Positions 20,996-31,023 of a stretch of 64,000 nt of DNA are shown one piece after another. The DNA comes from Athripsodes cinereus (taxonomy: Eukaryota > Arthropoda > Insecta > Trichoptera > Leptoceridae): assembly GCA_947579605.1 (NCBI GenBank), contig OX388319.1:22457447-22521446 (forward strand). Direction: 5' to 3'. Every line of letters starts with the position of its first letter. Position 1 is the first letter of the stretch. Under the pieces are notes generated by a model. That model ran no database searches. It was not told the origin of the DNA and saw only the letters and a program-made list of their open reading frames with translations. The position numbers were made by a program, and so were the translations under genes.

Positions 20996-22034
20996 TTTTA
21001 AACTTGAAATGTTTGCAAAAAGAAAGCTTGTTTTTAAAGCACAACTTCGTATATGGTAAGTAGGGGGACAGGTCCAATAGATCTTTTAAGTTGCGTAAAT
21101 AAACAAATACTTTACTCAATCAATGAGTCCCACCTTCCAAACACCCTGATTTCGTCATCATAGAGCGATGTAAAGAATGGGTGACATCCTTGTCCAGGCT
21201 CTAGGAAACATTGTAAATGAAAGATACTCTACTTCTTCTCTTGGGAGTAACGTATCAGGTTCCCCTGAACATTGGCAATTATTACGGAGAAAACCTCTAC
21301 GTTCTGCAACTTGGGACAACTCTTCCGTCACCTAATTATTCCAGAACATTAGAGAAAAGTCTGGTTATATCACAAGATCTAGAACAATTTATCATTATTG
21401 TATAAGACGGGAGAAATCTGGGTTGATACGGGGTGCAGCCTAGGCACCCGCACTCCACGTGCTATCCCGGGAGTAATTGAATGAATGAATTATTAGGTAT
21501 ATTTTGAAGTAAGTAAAATAAATTCAACAAAATATTTTTAATAATATTCGCACTTTTGTGTGTGAAATATAATAAAAATAATAATAAAAAAATAACCGCC
21601 TAATTTGGGGCTAGGGTAAAAATGTTAATAATTAATATTATTATTATTCGGTATATCCTTATACAAAAAACCACAATCAGTGGTGGGGCTAGACCTTTGT
21701 AATGGTCGTGCTTTTATAACAATTAATTTTTTTTTATTATATAAATACCTATAATAACAAAAGAATATAAGTTACGAAAGCATGGTCATTACAAAAAGTT
21801 TAGTCGCACCACTGGCTGTGGCTTTTTTAAATTTTACAATAGGTACATATACCTATTACCTAGGTAGGTACTCAAAGTTTTCTACTTTCGATGTACGAAT
21901 TTAAGAAAAAAGAGGCATTTTGGAACAGGAATTTTGAGATTTTTCCTGATTTCGTTTTTACTAGTTTTTCAACTTACTCAGTTTTCCAAAACTCTACTCC
22001 CCCATCCCCCCACAACCAATTTTCATTTTAGTTT
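20996..22034. other. Intergenic stretch with weak repeat traces
   Basis: 21410-21490 contains GC-richer words (CAGCCTAGGCACCCGCACTC, GTGCTATCCCGGGAGTAATT) partly echoed at 28700-28760 (GGAGTAATAAAGCC), possibly a LINE 3' end ending in GAATGAATGAAT. The rest is AT-rich. No gene is seen. Confidence 0.4.
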
Positions 22035-22446
22035 TTTTTACCTTCACGTTGTGACAGGCAAAGAAAACGGAACGCTATGTAGATCTATTCTTACACACTT
22101 TTTCCACTTCATCCACATTCATCTAGTTCTCATATAATTATTCACGCTTATAATTATACGAGGCTGTCTTTGAGAATTTGGTCAAGCCACATGATTCTTG
22201 ACCATCTGCACTTTCACACACCCCTTCTTTCAGTCACATACACCCTCTTCGTTACCCTTTCATCGCCCATTCATACGCATTATTCATACGCATTCTATAC
22301 ACAACACTCCTCTTGCATCCGCTCATTCTAATGATATTCTCATTCTTCACTCTATATTTATCGCAACGTTTTACCAACCATTCTTCTCAGTGATCGCATC
22401 TCCACAGTATTTATTCCGCTCCCATCCTTCTTCCACATGTGGATGT
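22035..22446 (-). pseudogene. Decayed RTE-like C-terminal fragment (family A)
   Basis: Minus-strand sequence keeps SGINTVEMRSLRRMVGKTLR near 22360-22445 and, after frameshifts, the SGCKRSVV- and KRGRP-type regions down to 22060. A small direct repeat (ATACGCATT) occurs at 22273-22295. Family members at 42824 and 27553 have the same order. Non-functional. Confidence 0.75.
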
Positions 22447-22489
22447 GGGATTTGCGATAGTGATATTGTGGATGTAGGTAGTACCTTGT

Positions 22490-22760
22490 TTTATTTTTAT
22501 TTATTCTTAAGGGACACAAACAGTTCAACTTAACAAATATTAACATTCACATTTCTCCAGCAAACAAACCAATCAAGGTCCCGCAAATTACCGAAGCGTA
22601 TAACGAACACGTTGCTAGTAAACAGTAATAATACATACTTTACCTTACTTAAATCAAAAACAAAAAACAAGACTCATGAAAGTAAATAGTTAAAAATTAC
22701 ACTACAATAGAAGTTATAATAATTAAAATAATTAAAATTAAAATAGTTTTAATAAAGAAT
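22490..22760 (-). repeat. GGACCTTGATTGG tail family copy
   Basis: TTAAGGGACACAAACAGTTC, AACCAATCAAGGTCCCGCAA and AAAAATTACACTACAATAGA match the 11405-11790 copy in the same orientation. Confidence 0.7.
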
Positions 22761-22919
22761 TGATCGAATTTCTGTTTTTCAAATTCAACTTGCAAATACA
22801 AACCATCCCAACTGAAATTAATAATGTATGTATTGTATGTTATGTTCTGTAATTTTCTTGCTAAAGTGATATACAAATACGTTTTAAAAGATGTTTAATA
22901 TTATCTTGTACGTGATGTT

Positions 22920-22990
22920 TTGCGAATACTTGCATTATACAGGACACTTGAAGACTTACAAAAAAGAATGGAAGAGCTTTTCTTTGTCGG
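22920..22990 (-). repeat. Fragment of the 'GTGGAGCACCC' family
   Basis: On the minus strand CCGTGGAGCTCCCGACAAAG and CTTCAAGTGTCCTGTATAAT resemble the 5' end of the family (compare 9540-9611). Truncated and diverged. Confidence 0.55.
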
Positions 22991-23182
22991 GAGCTCCACG
23001 GAAGATGGCTTATTACTTTTACATTACAATTGCTATCCTAGGAAATATATATCAGGCACATTTCGAGATATTTAATTATTATTAACGACTAAACGGAAAA
23101 AGTTCTCGCTTCACCGGATAACCGAGTACTAAATAATAACTCAACTCAGTAATAATATATCAAACTCTAGCTATGTACCTAC

Positions 23183-24215
23183 CAGGGATGTCGCGAATAA
23201 TCGCATCCGCAAATGCGGAGCTTCCGCATATATTTGGACATCTCACACATTAAGGATTGCACCCTGCCTCACCCATGAATGTTACAGGAATGTCAGTTCC
23301 TATGTCATCCATACTCTTCAAGCAAATTCTTTCTAAGCAAGGGCTCAAGGTTCGCCTGAAGGACTCCCCCTGACAAAACCCTTGCTGAAAGTAAATACAA
23401 CCGTTAATGTCCACTGACTCTCTATTTTACAATATGACTTAGAATTAGCTTACAGTTACGTATTATCTACGTACTAGTTGTTTGCTTAGACTAATACAAA
23501 GGATGAAGACTAGACAATTGGAAATTTTAAACTAAATACATTTTTCATAGCCTTCGGGTTTCTACAAACAAATATTTCACGACGTAGTACTTGTTCACTC
23601 GGTTTCTGAAATCATAAAAAAGAGAAATTTTAAGTCAATGTACAGGAAAAATGTTATAATATAAATGTCCAAGCATAGATTATATTACATATGTGCTTTA
23701 GTTTTGGACCGGCTGCCCTATGCAGTTGTTCCAAAGCTCACCTCCTGTTAGACATGTTGGACATCTGCATCCGCATCCGCAATAATCAATGCGGATGATC
23801 ATGCGGATGCGGATGTAAGACAAGTTGCGACAAGAAAGAAATTGGGCGGGGCCGGTGAATGGCGCGTGCAGTTCACACTTGACATTAACCAATGACAAGA
23901 TCCGACGCGTTTGTAGGCAGTGTTCCTAGCAAACAATTATTACATAGTGCGGGTTTAATTTATGAATCTCTGCGTAACCAACTTGAATCTGAGAAGGTGG
24001 CAATATTACTTTTTATTAACTATAATGCTCATTTTAAACTTCATTTACTAATTATAATTAAAAAAATGTTAATTATTACTATATTATTATTCATATACTT
24101 TTTTTCTATAACATCTTAAACATCCGCATTCGCATCCGCGGATGTAAGCCTACTAAAATCCGCATCCGCACTCACATCCGCGGATGTGTAAAAATCGACA
24201 TCCGCAACAGCCCTA
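23183..24215. mobile_element. hAT MITE with GCGGAT subterminal repeats, copy 2 (interrupted)
   Basis: Perfect 8-bp duplication GTACCTAC at 23175-23182 and 24216-24223. Left end CAGGGATGTCGCGAATAATC; right end complement (T/C)AGGGCTGTTGCGGATGTCG, so the outermost base has decayed. ATCCGC/GCGGAT hexamers crowd both subterminal zones. It is inverted relative to the copy at 14141-14624. A 513-bp retro-insertion (23244-23756) splits it, and without that insertion it would be about 510 bp. Confidence 0.92.
23244..23756 (-). mobile_element. Retrotransposon 3' end (family E) with 10-bp TSD
   Basis: Inserted in the hAT MITE between perfect TTGGACATCT repeats (23234-23243 and 23757-23766). Only 3' non-coding sequence is present. 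On the minus strand it ends GCAGGGTGCAATCCTTAATG, matching the 3' ends of the 58-bp insertion at 38456-38513 and of the copy ending near 32417. The region around 23320-23395 includes a stem-like pair AGCAAGGG/CCCTTGCT. The shared 3' terminus with variable 5' ends shows non-LTR retrotransposition. Confidence 0.82.
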
Positions 24216-24519
24216 GTACCTACCCTCTCACAAAAATTATATTAGATATTACAGTAGTCCGTAGAATAATAATAATACATCTTGTGTCTTAATAAGTCTA
24301 ACAGACCGACAACAATTTATCGACGGATAGTTCACGAACATATTATTATTATTCTAAAAACATCACCCTGCACTGAGACCACAACAGCTTTTTGCAGATC
24401 TCAGCAGGAAAAATGAAAAAGAAAAGAAATGTCAAGTCAAAAAAAACAGCAAGACAGAAAAAAAAACACAAAAAATATCATCAAAATGAAACAGATTCAA
24501 AGGAGAGTCTCTATCCTGG

Positions 24520-24625
24520 CGATAAAGTCATTGTATGCAATGTTTAAAATATCAACATGAACATTCAAATCATTAAATAATTTTATAGCCTTGCCGACAG
24601 GAAGGGATGAATCAACATAATCAGA
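24520..24625 (-). repeat. Internal piece of the GGACCTTGATTGG tail family
   Basis: GATAAAGTCATTGTATGC and ACATGAACATTCAAATCATT with CCTTGCCGACAG are shared with 11390-11745. Confidence 0.65.
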
Positions 24626-24627
24626 GA

Positions 24628-24810
24628 TGTGCAAAATACTTTCAAAAAAGTATTTAAATACAAAATACAAATACTTTTGAATTTTTGTATTTCAAATACA
24701 AAATACCTACTTAATACTTTTTCAAAATGGTATTTAAGTACAAATTACAAAATACGTATTTTCAAAATACTTTTTTAAAATACTTATTAAAAATACTTTT
24801 TACAAATAGT
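24628..24810. mobile_element. Single end of a DNA element with AAAATACTTT repeats
   Basis: Starts CAGAGATGTGCAAAATACTT, which looks like a hAT terminus, followed by about ten reiterations of AAATACTTT / AAAGTATTT in both orientations. No second end or target duplication was found, so the assignment is tentative. Confidence 0.45.
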
Positions 24811-24962
24811 CGAACAAGGTGTAAGACGGGGGTATTTAATATTTCCAGCACTCTTTAACTGTTATTTACAGCGAGCCATTGTTGAATTGATAGAAAAGAA
24901 CGAGTTACTTGTTTAGTTATTTATTTTTATAAACAATGTGTTAAAGAAAATAATAATATACT

Positions 24963-25130
24963 ATACTACTTTACCCTCACGCCGTGTTCTAGGTGGGGTA
25001 GGCAGAGAGAACGGAGAGCCATAAATATCTATATCTACACACTTCCTTCGCTTTCTCAACATTCATCTAGTTTCTCATACATGCACGCCGATTTCTCTTA
25101 CTCAACACCCGGCCGTCCTTTAGAATTTAC
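24963..25130 (-). pseudogene. RTE-like C-terminal fragment (family A), short
   Basis: ACTTTACCCTCACGCCGTGT and GGTGGGGTAGGCAGAGAGAA match the end of the 42824 copy; on the minus strand the last ~50 codons are recognisable through substitutions. Strongly 5'-truncated. Confidence 0.75.
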
Positions 25131-25790
25131 ATCATTTGATATCTGAATTTACTTTTATTGCCACGGACAGGACGAGTCGCGTATCTATTTCAAGCGCTGG
25201 CTTTCCCAATGATAGGAAGTGCTGTATTTGTTTGAATAAACAAACAATCAAATAATCTTATAAAAAAATCCAGAAAAAAATGTCTTGTGTGGTAAGTGAT
25301 GGAAAATTTGATGAAGAAAATCTCTACGTAAAAAATATAGATGGGTAATTAATTAAAGTACCGCATCATCGAAAAATCTACATTTATTGTAATAAATAAA
25401 AAGAATAAATAAATATGAAATCAATCGTGCGTATTGTTTTTATTATACGTTTGATATTAAACTGCGTAAAGAGTAAGTAAGTAACCCAGAAATTCATATA
25501 AAACAACACAAATCAATATCCCCGGGCCCTGAAATTTTACATCATAAGGTAATCACCAAATACTAAAATATATGATTTGAAGTCGTTGTGTTAAGGACAT
25601 GTTATTATTATTCGTGTAGCTGGAATAATGTGAATGTACAAGAAACGCCTAATTTGCCAAAATGAATTCTCGTTATTGTGAAATATTCAGCAATTAATTA
25701 TTTCTGCTTATTTCGAGTGAGACCCTGAATATTTAGTGCGAAGTATTTAATAATTAAATTCATCAGTGGTGAGGTGTGCCACTCGTCTTT
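25131..25790. other. AT-rich stretch, no feature recognised
   Basis: About 0.65 kb without coding signal or known repeat words. Confidence 0.35.
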
Positions 25791-25794
25791 AATT

Positions 25795-25862
25795 TTATTG
25801 CCATGTAGAGGACGACCTGCCTTTTTATTTATTACATGCAGTTGGTCCGTTGGCTATCCCAC
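25795..25862 (+). repeat. Fragment of the 'GTGGAGCACCC' family
   Basis: TTACATGCAGTTGGTCCGTT and GGCTATCCCACTTAT match the 3' part of the family (compare 18390-18425), ending before the TAG tail because the family B fragment follows. Confidence 0.55.
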
Positions 25863-25885
25863 TTATATCCCTACTCGAGCTCTTC

Positions 25886-26062
25886 TTCTTTTTTTCTTTT
25901 CTAGTGCTCTGTCGGGTTCACCAAATGTTGGCAATCAGCTTGGCGAACCTGTCCGTATCCTGTGTTTCTCGGAAAAGCTCCTCCATACTTCGTATGCCGG
26001 TCCACTCCCTTATTGTTCGCAGCCAGGCATCTGTCTCATCTGGCATAGTTGTATTAGAATAG
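25886..26062 (-). pseudogene. Non-LTR retrotransposon C-terminal fragment (family B)
   Basis: On the minus strand the frame includes EWTGIRSMEELFRETQDTDR and FAKLIANIW, then a stop and a GAA-rich tail (plus-strand CTTCTTCTTTTTTTCTTTTC). It is similar to 9700-9840 but in opposite orientation and diverged. Confidence 0.65.
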
Positions 26063-26154
26063 AGAGAGTCCAAATATTAAAAAAAATCTTCACCTAAACG
26101 GATAAATAGGAGTCCTTGGACTCCTGAAATATCCGAGAAAAACTCTTGAAATAT

Positions 26155-26290
26155 TTTTATTTATTTTTATTTAATTCTTCTTGCAAATCATCATTTACAT
26201 AACGAAATCAACAAAGTAATTTACACAAAAAACGTGATAATATGCAGTGGCGAGATTATCACTGTTAGTGATTTCTCCTATCTAACCACA
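26155..26290 (-). repeat. GCACATCATC tail family copy
   Basis: TTATTTAATTCTTCTTGCAA, CATCATTTACATAACGAAAT and GCAGTGGCGAGATTATCACT match 2600-2720. Non-coding. Confidence 0.7.
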
Positions 26291-26819
26291 TCATATTAAA
26301 ATATGGAATAGAATATAGAATTATAGGTATACATTTTTCAAATATAGAATCTTAGAAAAAACTGTTGTTTTAGAAGGGCTAGCAACTAATCATGTAAAAA
26401 TTAGATATTTTCATGACCGTAGAAGGATAAACAAATAAAAATGTTTATGAAATATGTACCTAATTTGGTCAACAATTTTACCATCTATTCATTTATTTAT
26501 TTATTTATTTATTTATTTGATCAATAAACGGCAATTTGCCTTTTACAATAGGTTTAATACATATGTATGACAAATCAATAATATAACAGTCTATAAATAT
26601 ATATAAAAAATGCGCTAATACATTCAAATAGAAAAGAAACAAAACTAATAACAGAAATTTAGTCGCATGGGTAACAATAATCATGCTCAGCTGCAAATAA
26701 CTGCAGCATACAAATATATAATAATATACAAATATAGTCTTTATATACTGTACAATGGGAATTTGAATATTTATTCGAAAAGACGTGTAAAAATATTATT
26801 GGAGATTGGCAATTACATG

Positions 26820-27374
26820 CTTTAATATGTATATTTATAAAAGAAAGTGGTGTTGGTTACACCATTTATAACTCAAAATAGCTGCACCGATTTGAATGAT
26901 CTGATTTGTTGGATTCTTCTCCGCCGCGAATAGCAGATTAGCTATTAAAACATCTTACAAATTCACGGGAAGAAAAAATACGAAGAAAATTATTTACGCA
27001 ATTTTTTTTTAATTTCAATGAAAAAAAAACAACGTGGAGAGTTATACAAAATCAGATATTTCAATTTCGAAAAAATCATGGATAATAATTTTTATAAATT
27101 TAAATTAATAGGTATCTAACTAAAAAAATACATATATTAGGTACGTACAGCAGATAATTTATGAACAAATCTGAGTTAAGTATACATAATTGTTTAACAT
27201 AAATGAATTTTATTTCTTTACACTACACGATGACACACTTGGACAATTACGGGAGTTTGTAAAGAGATTATAAATATTAATCATTGTTTATAGATGAAAG
27301 AGTAGGTATGTATTTTCATAAATATTGACATTAATTGATTGTTAGGCGGTACGAAGTTCGCTGGGTCAGCTAGT
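26820..27374 (+). mobile_element. Helitron-like non-autonomous element, copy 1
   Basis: The 3' end reads GGCGGTACGAAGTTCGC, a short self-complementary GC-rich block, then TGGGTCAG and CTAG followed by T. This arrangement (hairpin, spacer, CTAG) is that of Helitron 3' ends and resembles abundant lepidopteran Helitron repeats. The body is shared, inverted, with 30203-31560 (TTTATAGATGAAAGAGTAGG, CACTTGGACAATTACGG, AAAGAAAGTGGTG). The left boundary is approximate. No Rep/helicase coding sequence. Confidence 0.6.
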
Positions 27375-27539
27375 AATTTTATAAGGATCAAGATGTAAGT
27401 AATGAAGATATTATTAAATTACATTGATTTTATCGGCATTAACACTTCATTTTAAATTATCAAATAAAATTAATATTTATTATGACTAACGCACCACTTG
27501 TGCGTTAGTCACACTCAATAGTAACAAATAATAAATATT

Positions 27540-28015
27540 TACATACATACATACCATCACGCCGCTTCCCTCGCGGGGTAGGCAGAAAGGATCGAGCGCC
27601 ACTTCCTTCTATCCTTGTATACATCTTTCGCTTCCGTCACTATCATACAATTCCTCATGCATGTTCTCCTGTTCAACGTGCTCAACACGTGACCGTCCTG
27701 TAGGATTTGATTTAAATGATCTTGCCATTAAATCCTTGGACGTCCACGTCTCCGAGCACCATTTCTCTCAGACAAATATATCTTTTTAGTCATTCTGTCC
27801 TCATTCATTCTTTCCACGTGCCCAAACCATCTTAACTTATTTACATTCATCCTTGTTATTACACTAACTTTCATTCCACATTCCTTTCGTATCTCACTGT
27901 TACGCACACGATCTCTCAGACTTTTACCACACATCCTTCTCAGTGATCTCATTTCAACTGCATTTATGCCACTTTCATCCTTCTTTAACCATGTCCACGT
28001 CTCACTTGCATACAT
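27540..28015 (-). pseudogene. RTE-like C-terminal fragment (family A), one stop
   Basis: The minus-strand frame from 28015 reads MYASETWTWLKKDESGINAV, RMCGKSLRDRVRNSEIRKEC, NKLRWFGHVERMNEDRMTKK and RRRGRPRI, then a TAA where other copies have a Lys codon (27728-27730), and continues in frame to the normal end near 27573. An ATGT-repeat tail is at 27540-27553. Closely similar to the copy at 6974. Confidence 0.9.
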
Positions 28016-28063
28016 ATTTATAAATAAATATAAATATTTATTTTATTGATAATAATATTATAT

Positions 28064-28326
28064 TACTATTATTGGCTGCCTGGAAGTAATGAAGATATTA
28101 TTATCATGTTTTTGTTATGTTAATACAGTTACTCAGGATTTTCTCCCACTAATCCAAATCACATGGGCACATATTGTGTCAAATATCATCCGTTTACTAT
28201 TATTGGCTGCCTGGAAGTAATGAAGATATTATTATCATGTTTTTGTTATGTTAATACAGTTACTCAGGATTTTCTCACTAATCCAAATCACATAGGCACA
28301 ACATATTGTGTCAAATGTCATCCGTT
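28064..28326. repeat. Tandem duplication, about 131-bp period, two units
   Basis: GGCTGCCTGGAAGTAATGAA, CATGTTTTTGTTATGTTAAT and CATATTGTGTCAAAT occur twice, 131 bp apart. It is followed by further CATCCGTTTTTGTGTCA-type partial repeats to about 28425. The first half of the unit also resembles 27385-27430. Confidence 0.85.
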
Positions 28327-28466
28327 TTTGTGTCAAAATGTCATCCGTTTTTGTGTCAGTGTCACCCGTTTCATTACCTGTCCTTTAATTTTTTTGTGTC
28401 AGTCCGTTAAGTTTCACCCGTTTCAATTATTATTATTATTATTGCATAAAAATAATGTGAGAAGGC

Positions 28467-28628
28467 GCTAGAGTCCGAGAATCATGTAGATCAAATTCTC
28501 AAAGACGGCTGCAAGTTAAGTAAGAAAAATCGACGTGCGTTTGGACAGATAGATTGTATAAGGCGTTCCGTTCTCTCTGCCTACACCACTTAAGATACGG
28601 TGTGAGGGTGCAGTAGGTATAGTAATGT
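28467..28628 (+). pseudogene. Decayed family A C-terminal fragment
   Basis: GTAGATCAAATTCTCAAAGA, AAATCGACGTGCG and GTTCCGTTCTCTCTGCCTAC follow the order of the last 50 codons of family A (compare 20825-20980) with deletions. Ends with a GGTGTGAGGGTGCAG tail. Confidence 0.75.
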
Positions 28629-28999
28629 ATACTATAAAGTTAATTAGTTTTAGATATTATGTATTATATTGTAGATAATTATATACTATACCGTCACCCC
28701 ACCCTTATTTTAAATGTTCCTATTACGCCAGAAGTCACCCGGCTGGGTGGGAGTAATAAAGCCTTGTGAAAAAAATACTTAAAGGATATCAGAGCGCATG
28801 CCTGATGTTATCTGCTATTATACTAGTACAATATCAGATCTGATGTAATATGACAAGACTTGGTACAATCAAAATAAATAATTCATCATTTTCTCGCTGT
28901 ATGACCTTATGGAAAGTGTATGAGGGTACCTACCTATATCTAGTCCCAATTCAGGCAAGGATTAAGCCTTCCATTTATATTTTTATTTATTTAAGATAA

Positions 29000-29105
29000 C
29001 AGAAAGTTTTTTTTTAAAAAAAAGTATCTGGGTTTTGGTATAAACCCAAATAAAACCTTATACAAAGGTGTATAAGGTAAGCTAACAGTAAGCTAAAAGC
29101 TTGTG
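29000..29105 (-). repeat. Body fragment of the tRNA-derived SINE found at 1242
   Basis: ACCCAAATAAAACCTTATAC and AAGCTAAAAGCTTGTG match 1284-1330; the tRNA-like head is absent. Confidence 0.65.
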
Positions 29106-29109
29106 TCGT

Positions 29110-29268
29110 GTCGTCGCTTGCTTAATGGGTTAGTTGGAAGATATCGCGCTTCTGCGATAAACTCGCCCATTGCACAGAAGTATGTGTTCAGCAGTTATGA
29201 TGTCATATTTTTTTTCTATTGTATACTTTTTTTGTGCAATAAAGATTATTATTATTATTATTGTGAGG
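29110..29268 (+). mobile_element. SINE/LINE tail with TTA repeat end
   Basis: TTAATGGGTTAGTTGGAAGA, TATCGCGCTTCTGCGATAAA and TTTTTGTGCAATAAAGATTA end in an ATT microsatellite (29249-29262). Inverted relatives occur at 205-260, 17640-17765, 33665-33815 and 37378-37480. The AATAAAG word is a polyadenylation-like signal. Confidence 0.7.
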
Positions 29269-29301
29269 TTAAAAAAAACAAAATCACCTTATTTGTTAAT
29301 A

Positions 29302-29362
29302 CCCTGGACGGGACTTGAACCTGCAACCCATCCTAAATGCGAAGTGTGCGTTGTCCAATTAC
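29302..29362 (-). tRNA. tRNA-like sequence (pseudogene or SINE head)
   Basis: On the minus strand GTAATTGGACAACGCACACTT is followed, after an anticodon-arm-like stretch, by TTGCAGGTTCAAGTCCCGTC, in which GGTTCAAGTCC is a good box B. The T-arm stem is imperfect (GCAGG against CCCGT). It is paired head to head with a similar sequence at 29426-29487. More likely a SINE head or tRNA pseudogene than a functional tRNA. Confidence 0.5.
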
Positions 29363-29425
29363 CTACATGCGAAGCTGTCATTGTGGCTTGTAAAAGAGAT
29401 TTTCAAAGCTTTCGTTATGTCTCAT

Positions 29426-29487
29426 TGTAGCTTAATTGGACATAGCACACTTCGCGATAAAGATGGGCTGCGGGTTCAAGTCCCGCA
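29426..29487 (+). tRNA. tRNA-like sequence, inverted partner
   Basis: GTAGCTTAATTGGACATAGC gives a D-arm/box A-like segment, and GCGGGTTCAAGTCCCGC forms a perfect five-pair T-arm with box B. The acceptor stem is not complementary and is followed by an A run. Same family as 29302-29362. No full cloverleaf could be built by eye. Confidence 0.5.
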
Positions 29488-29599
29488 AAAAAATCACAAT
29501 ACATGAAAAACAATTAATATAATGTTCGCGATTGTTCTGTAAAAGGTGTTTCCTGGAGTCCCCGACAACGAATATGCCTTCCACTTTTTTCTGTAAGCT

Positions 29600-30200
29600 T
29601 TCTCCCATTTTTTTAAGAGTGGATATAAAAGATAGGTCGTTGTACCATCACAAATAAGACATTTATTCTGAATGTCTTTTTACATTTGGACAGTATGATG
29701 ATTATTGTATAAAGTTAGTTTACTGGTTCCCCCACGGCTACCGACTTCATAAACAACCTGCAATTTATTTAACTGAATAACATAACATACTATATTATTC
29801 CTATTTGCTTATGACAGATTTTAATATTGAATTTTAAATGATGTTAAATTTTGAATTTTAAATTTTGAGAGATTTTATATGATATTTTTATATTTTTAAT
29901 TTTATTTTTCATGACTCATTGTATTATTTTTATTGCTTATTGTTTAATCCTGCGATTATTGCTTAGTGAGCATTATTCTATTAATTTTCTTAACATAATT
30001 TACTCTATTCTATTGTAATTGTTTGTTGATTTTATCTGTTATGTTTAGTTACGTATGTTTTGTAGAGCACATGAGGGTAATATAGGGATCTTCACTGGTT
30101 TGCTTATTGCTAAATATGTAAAAGACCATTGTATTTTTTGTATCAACTGTATGTATCCTGTAAAATTGAAATAAATAAATAAATAAATAAAATAAATACT
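29600..30200. other. AT-rich stretch with retroelement traces
   Basis: 29525-29690 shows diverged 'GTGGAGCACCC' family words (ATTCTGAATGTCTTTT). 30050-30185 ends in a TAAATAAATAAA tail after GTATCCTGTAAAATTGAAAT, like a LINE 3' end. No gene is seen. Confidence 0.4.
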
Positions 30201-30250
30201 AGCTGACCCAGTGAACTTCGTACCGCCTGACAATCAATGAATATCAAGAA

Positions 30251-30410
30251 AACACTTAACTTTTTTATAAATACACACTATATTTTATAAATGAGTAGAC
30301 AATTGTTTCGTCTTTTATCAAGATTATTGATAATGTCTTGGTAAAAGACGAAACAATTGTCTACTCATTTATAAAATATAGTGTGTATTTATAAAAAAAG
30401 TTAAGTGTTT
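30251..30410. repeat. 160-bp near-perfect palindrome
   Basis: Arms of about 75 bp (AACACTTAACTTTTTTATAA ... CAATTGTTTCGTCTTTTA and the complement) pair with only a few mismatches and one A-run difference, around a loop near 30328-30332. Copy 1 of the host element lacks this segment: there CAATCAATTAATGTCAATATT is continuous. Confidence 0.9.
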
Positions 30411-30516
30411 ACTTCATACCATAATGGAAAATACGCAAAAAGTTACGGATTATATTAAAAAAAATGAATGTCAATATTTATGAAAATACATACCTTCTCT
30501 TTCATCTATAAACAAT

Positions 30517-31023
30517 ACATACATACATACATCTTCTTACCCTTGTCCTAGTTGGGTAGGGGGCCCATTGCGCCTAGGTACCTCCTCCAGAGATCCCTGT
30601 CCACCGCTGCTTCGAGGACCTCTGGCCACTCCAACACACAAGTTTGACACCTGCCCTTTCCAGCTTCTTCTAGGGTGGCCCACCGGTCTTCTGCCCTCTC
30701 CCACAATCTCCAAAGATCTAAGTAGTAGTCTGTCTTTTGGCATGCGGAGAACGTGACCCATCCATCGCAACTGCGACCTATCTATATGCAGGAGTACTGG
30801 TTCCACCTTGAGCGCTTAAAAACCCGATAATACGTAAATCCGAGCTGACCCAACGGACGAAAACGGCCATATTTAAGACAATATACCGCCCTATCCTCAC
30901 ATATGGACACCAGATTTGGATGCTCACGGAGAACGTGAGATCAAGGTTGCAGGCAGCAGAAATGCGGTTCCTCAGGGGAGTGGCTGGTGTGTCATTGAGA
31001 GACCGTATAAGGAATACGTATGT
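30517..31023. pseudogene. Family C reverse-transcriptase fragment with 5' inversion
   Basis: A 507-bp insertion flanked by TCTATAAACAAT (30505-30516, 31024-31035). The left part, on the minus strand, encodes EPVLLHIDRSQLRWMGHVLR, RRPVGHPRRSW and the C-terminal GGQGSLEEVPRRNGPPTQLG, with an ATGT tail at 30517-30530. The right part (about 30818-31019), on the plus strand, encodes the preceding region: SELTQRTKTAIFKTIYRPIL, TYGHQIWMLTENV and GVAGVSLRDRIRNT. In an intact protein the second block comes directly before the first. The layout, one TSD pair around a 3' part and an inverted 5' part, is the product expected from twin priming. Confidence 0.85.

Noticed and set aside
24628..24810. Telomere-like or simple-sequence array
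   Set aside because: The AAAATACTTT words occur in both orientations after a CAGAGATG end, which fits a transposon subterminal zone better than a simple repeat.
29302..29487. Functional tRNA genes
   Set aside because: T-arms and box B are present but acceptor stems do not pair and one T-arm is imperfect; a SINE head or pseudogene is more likely.
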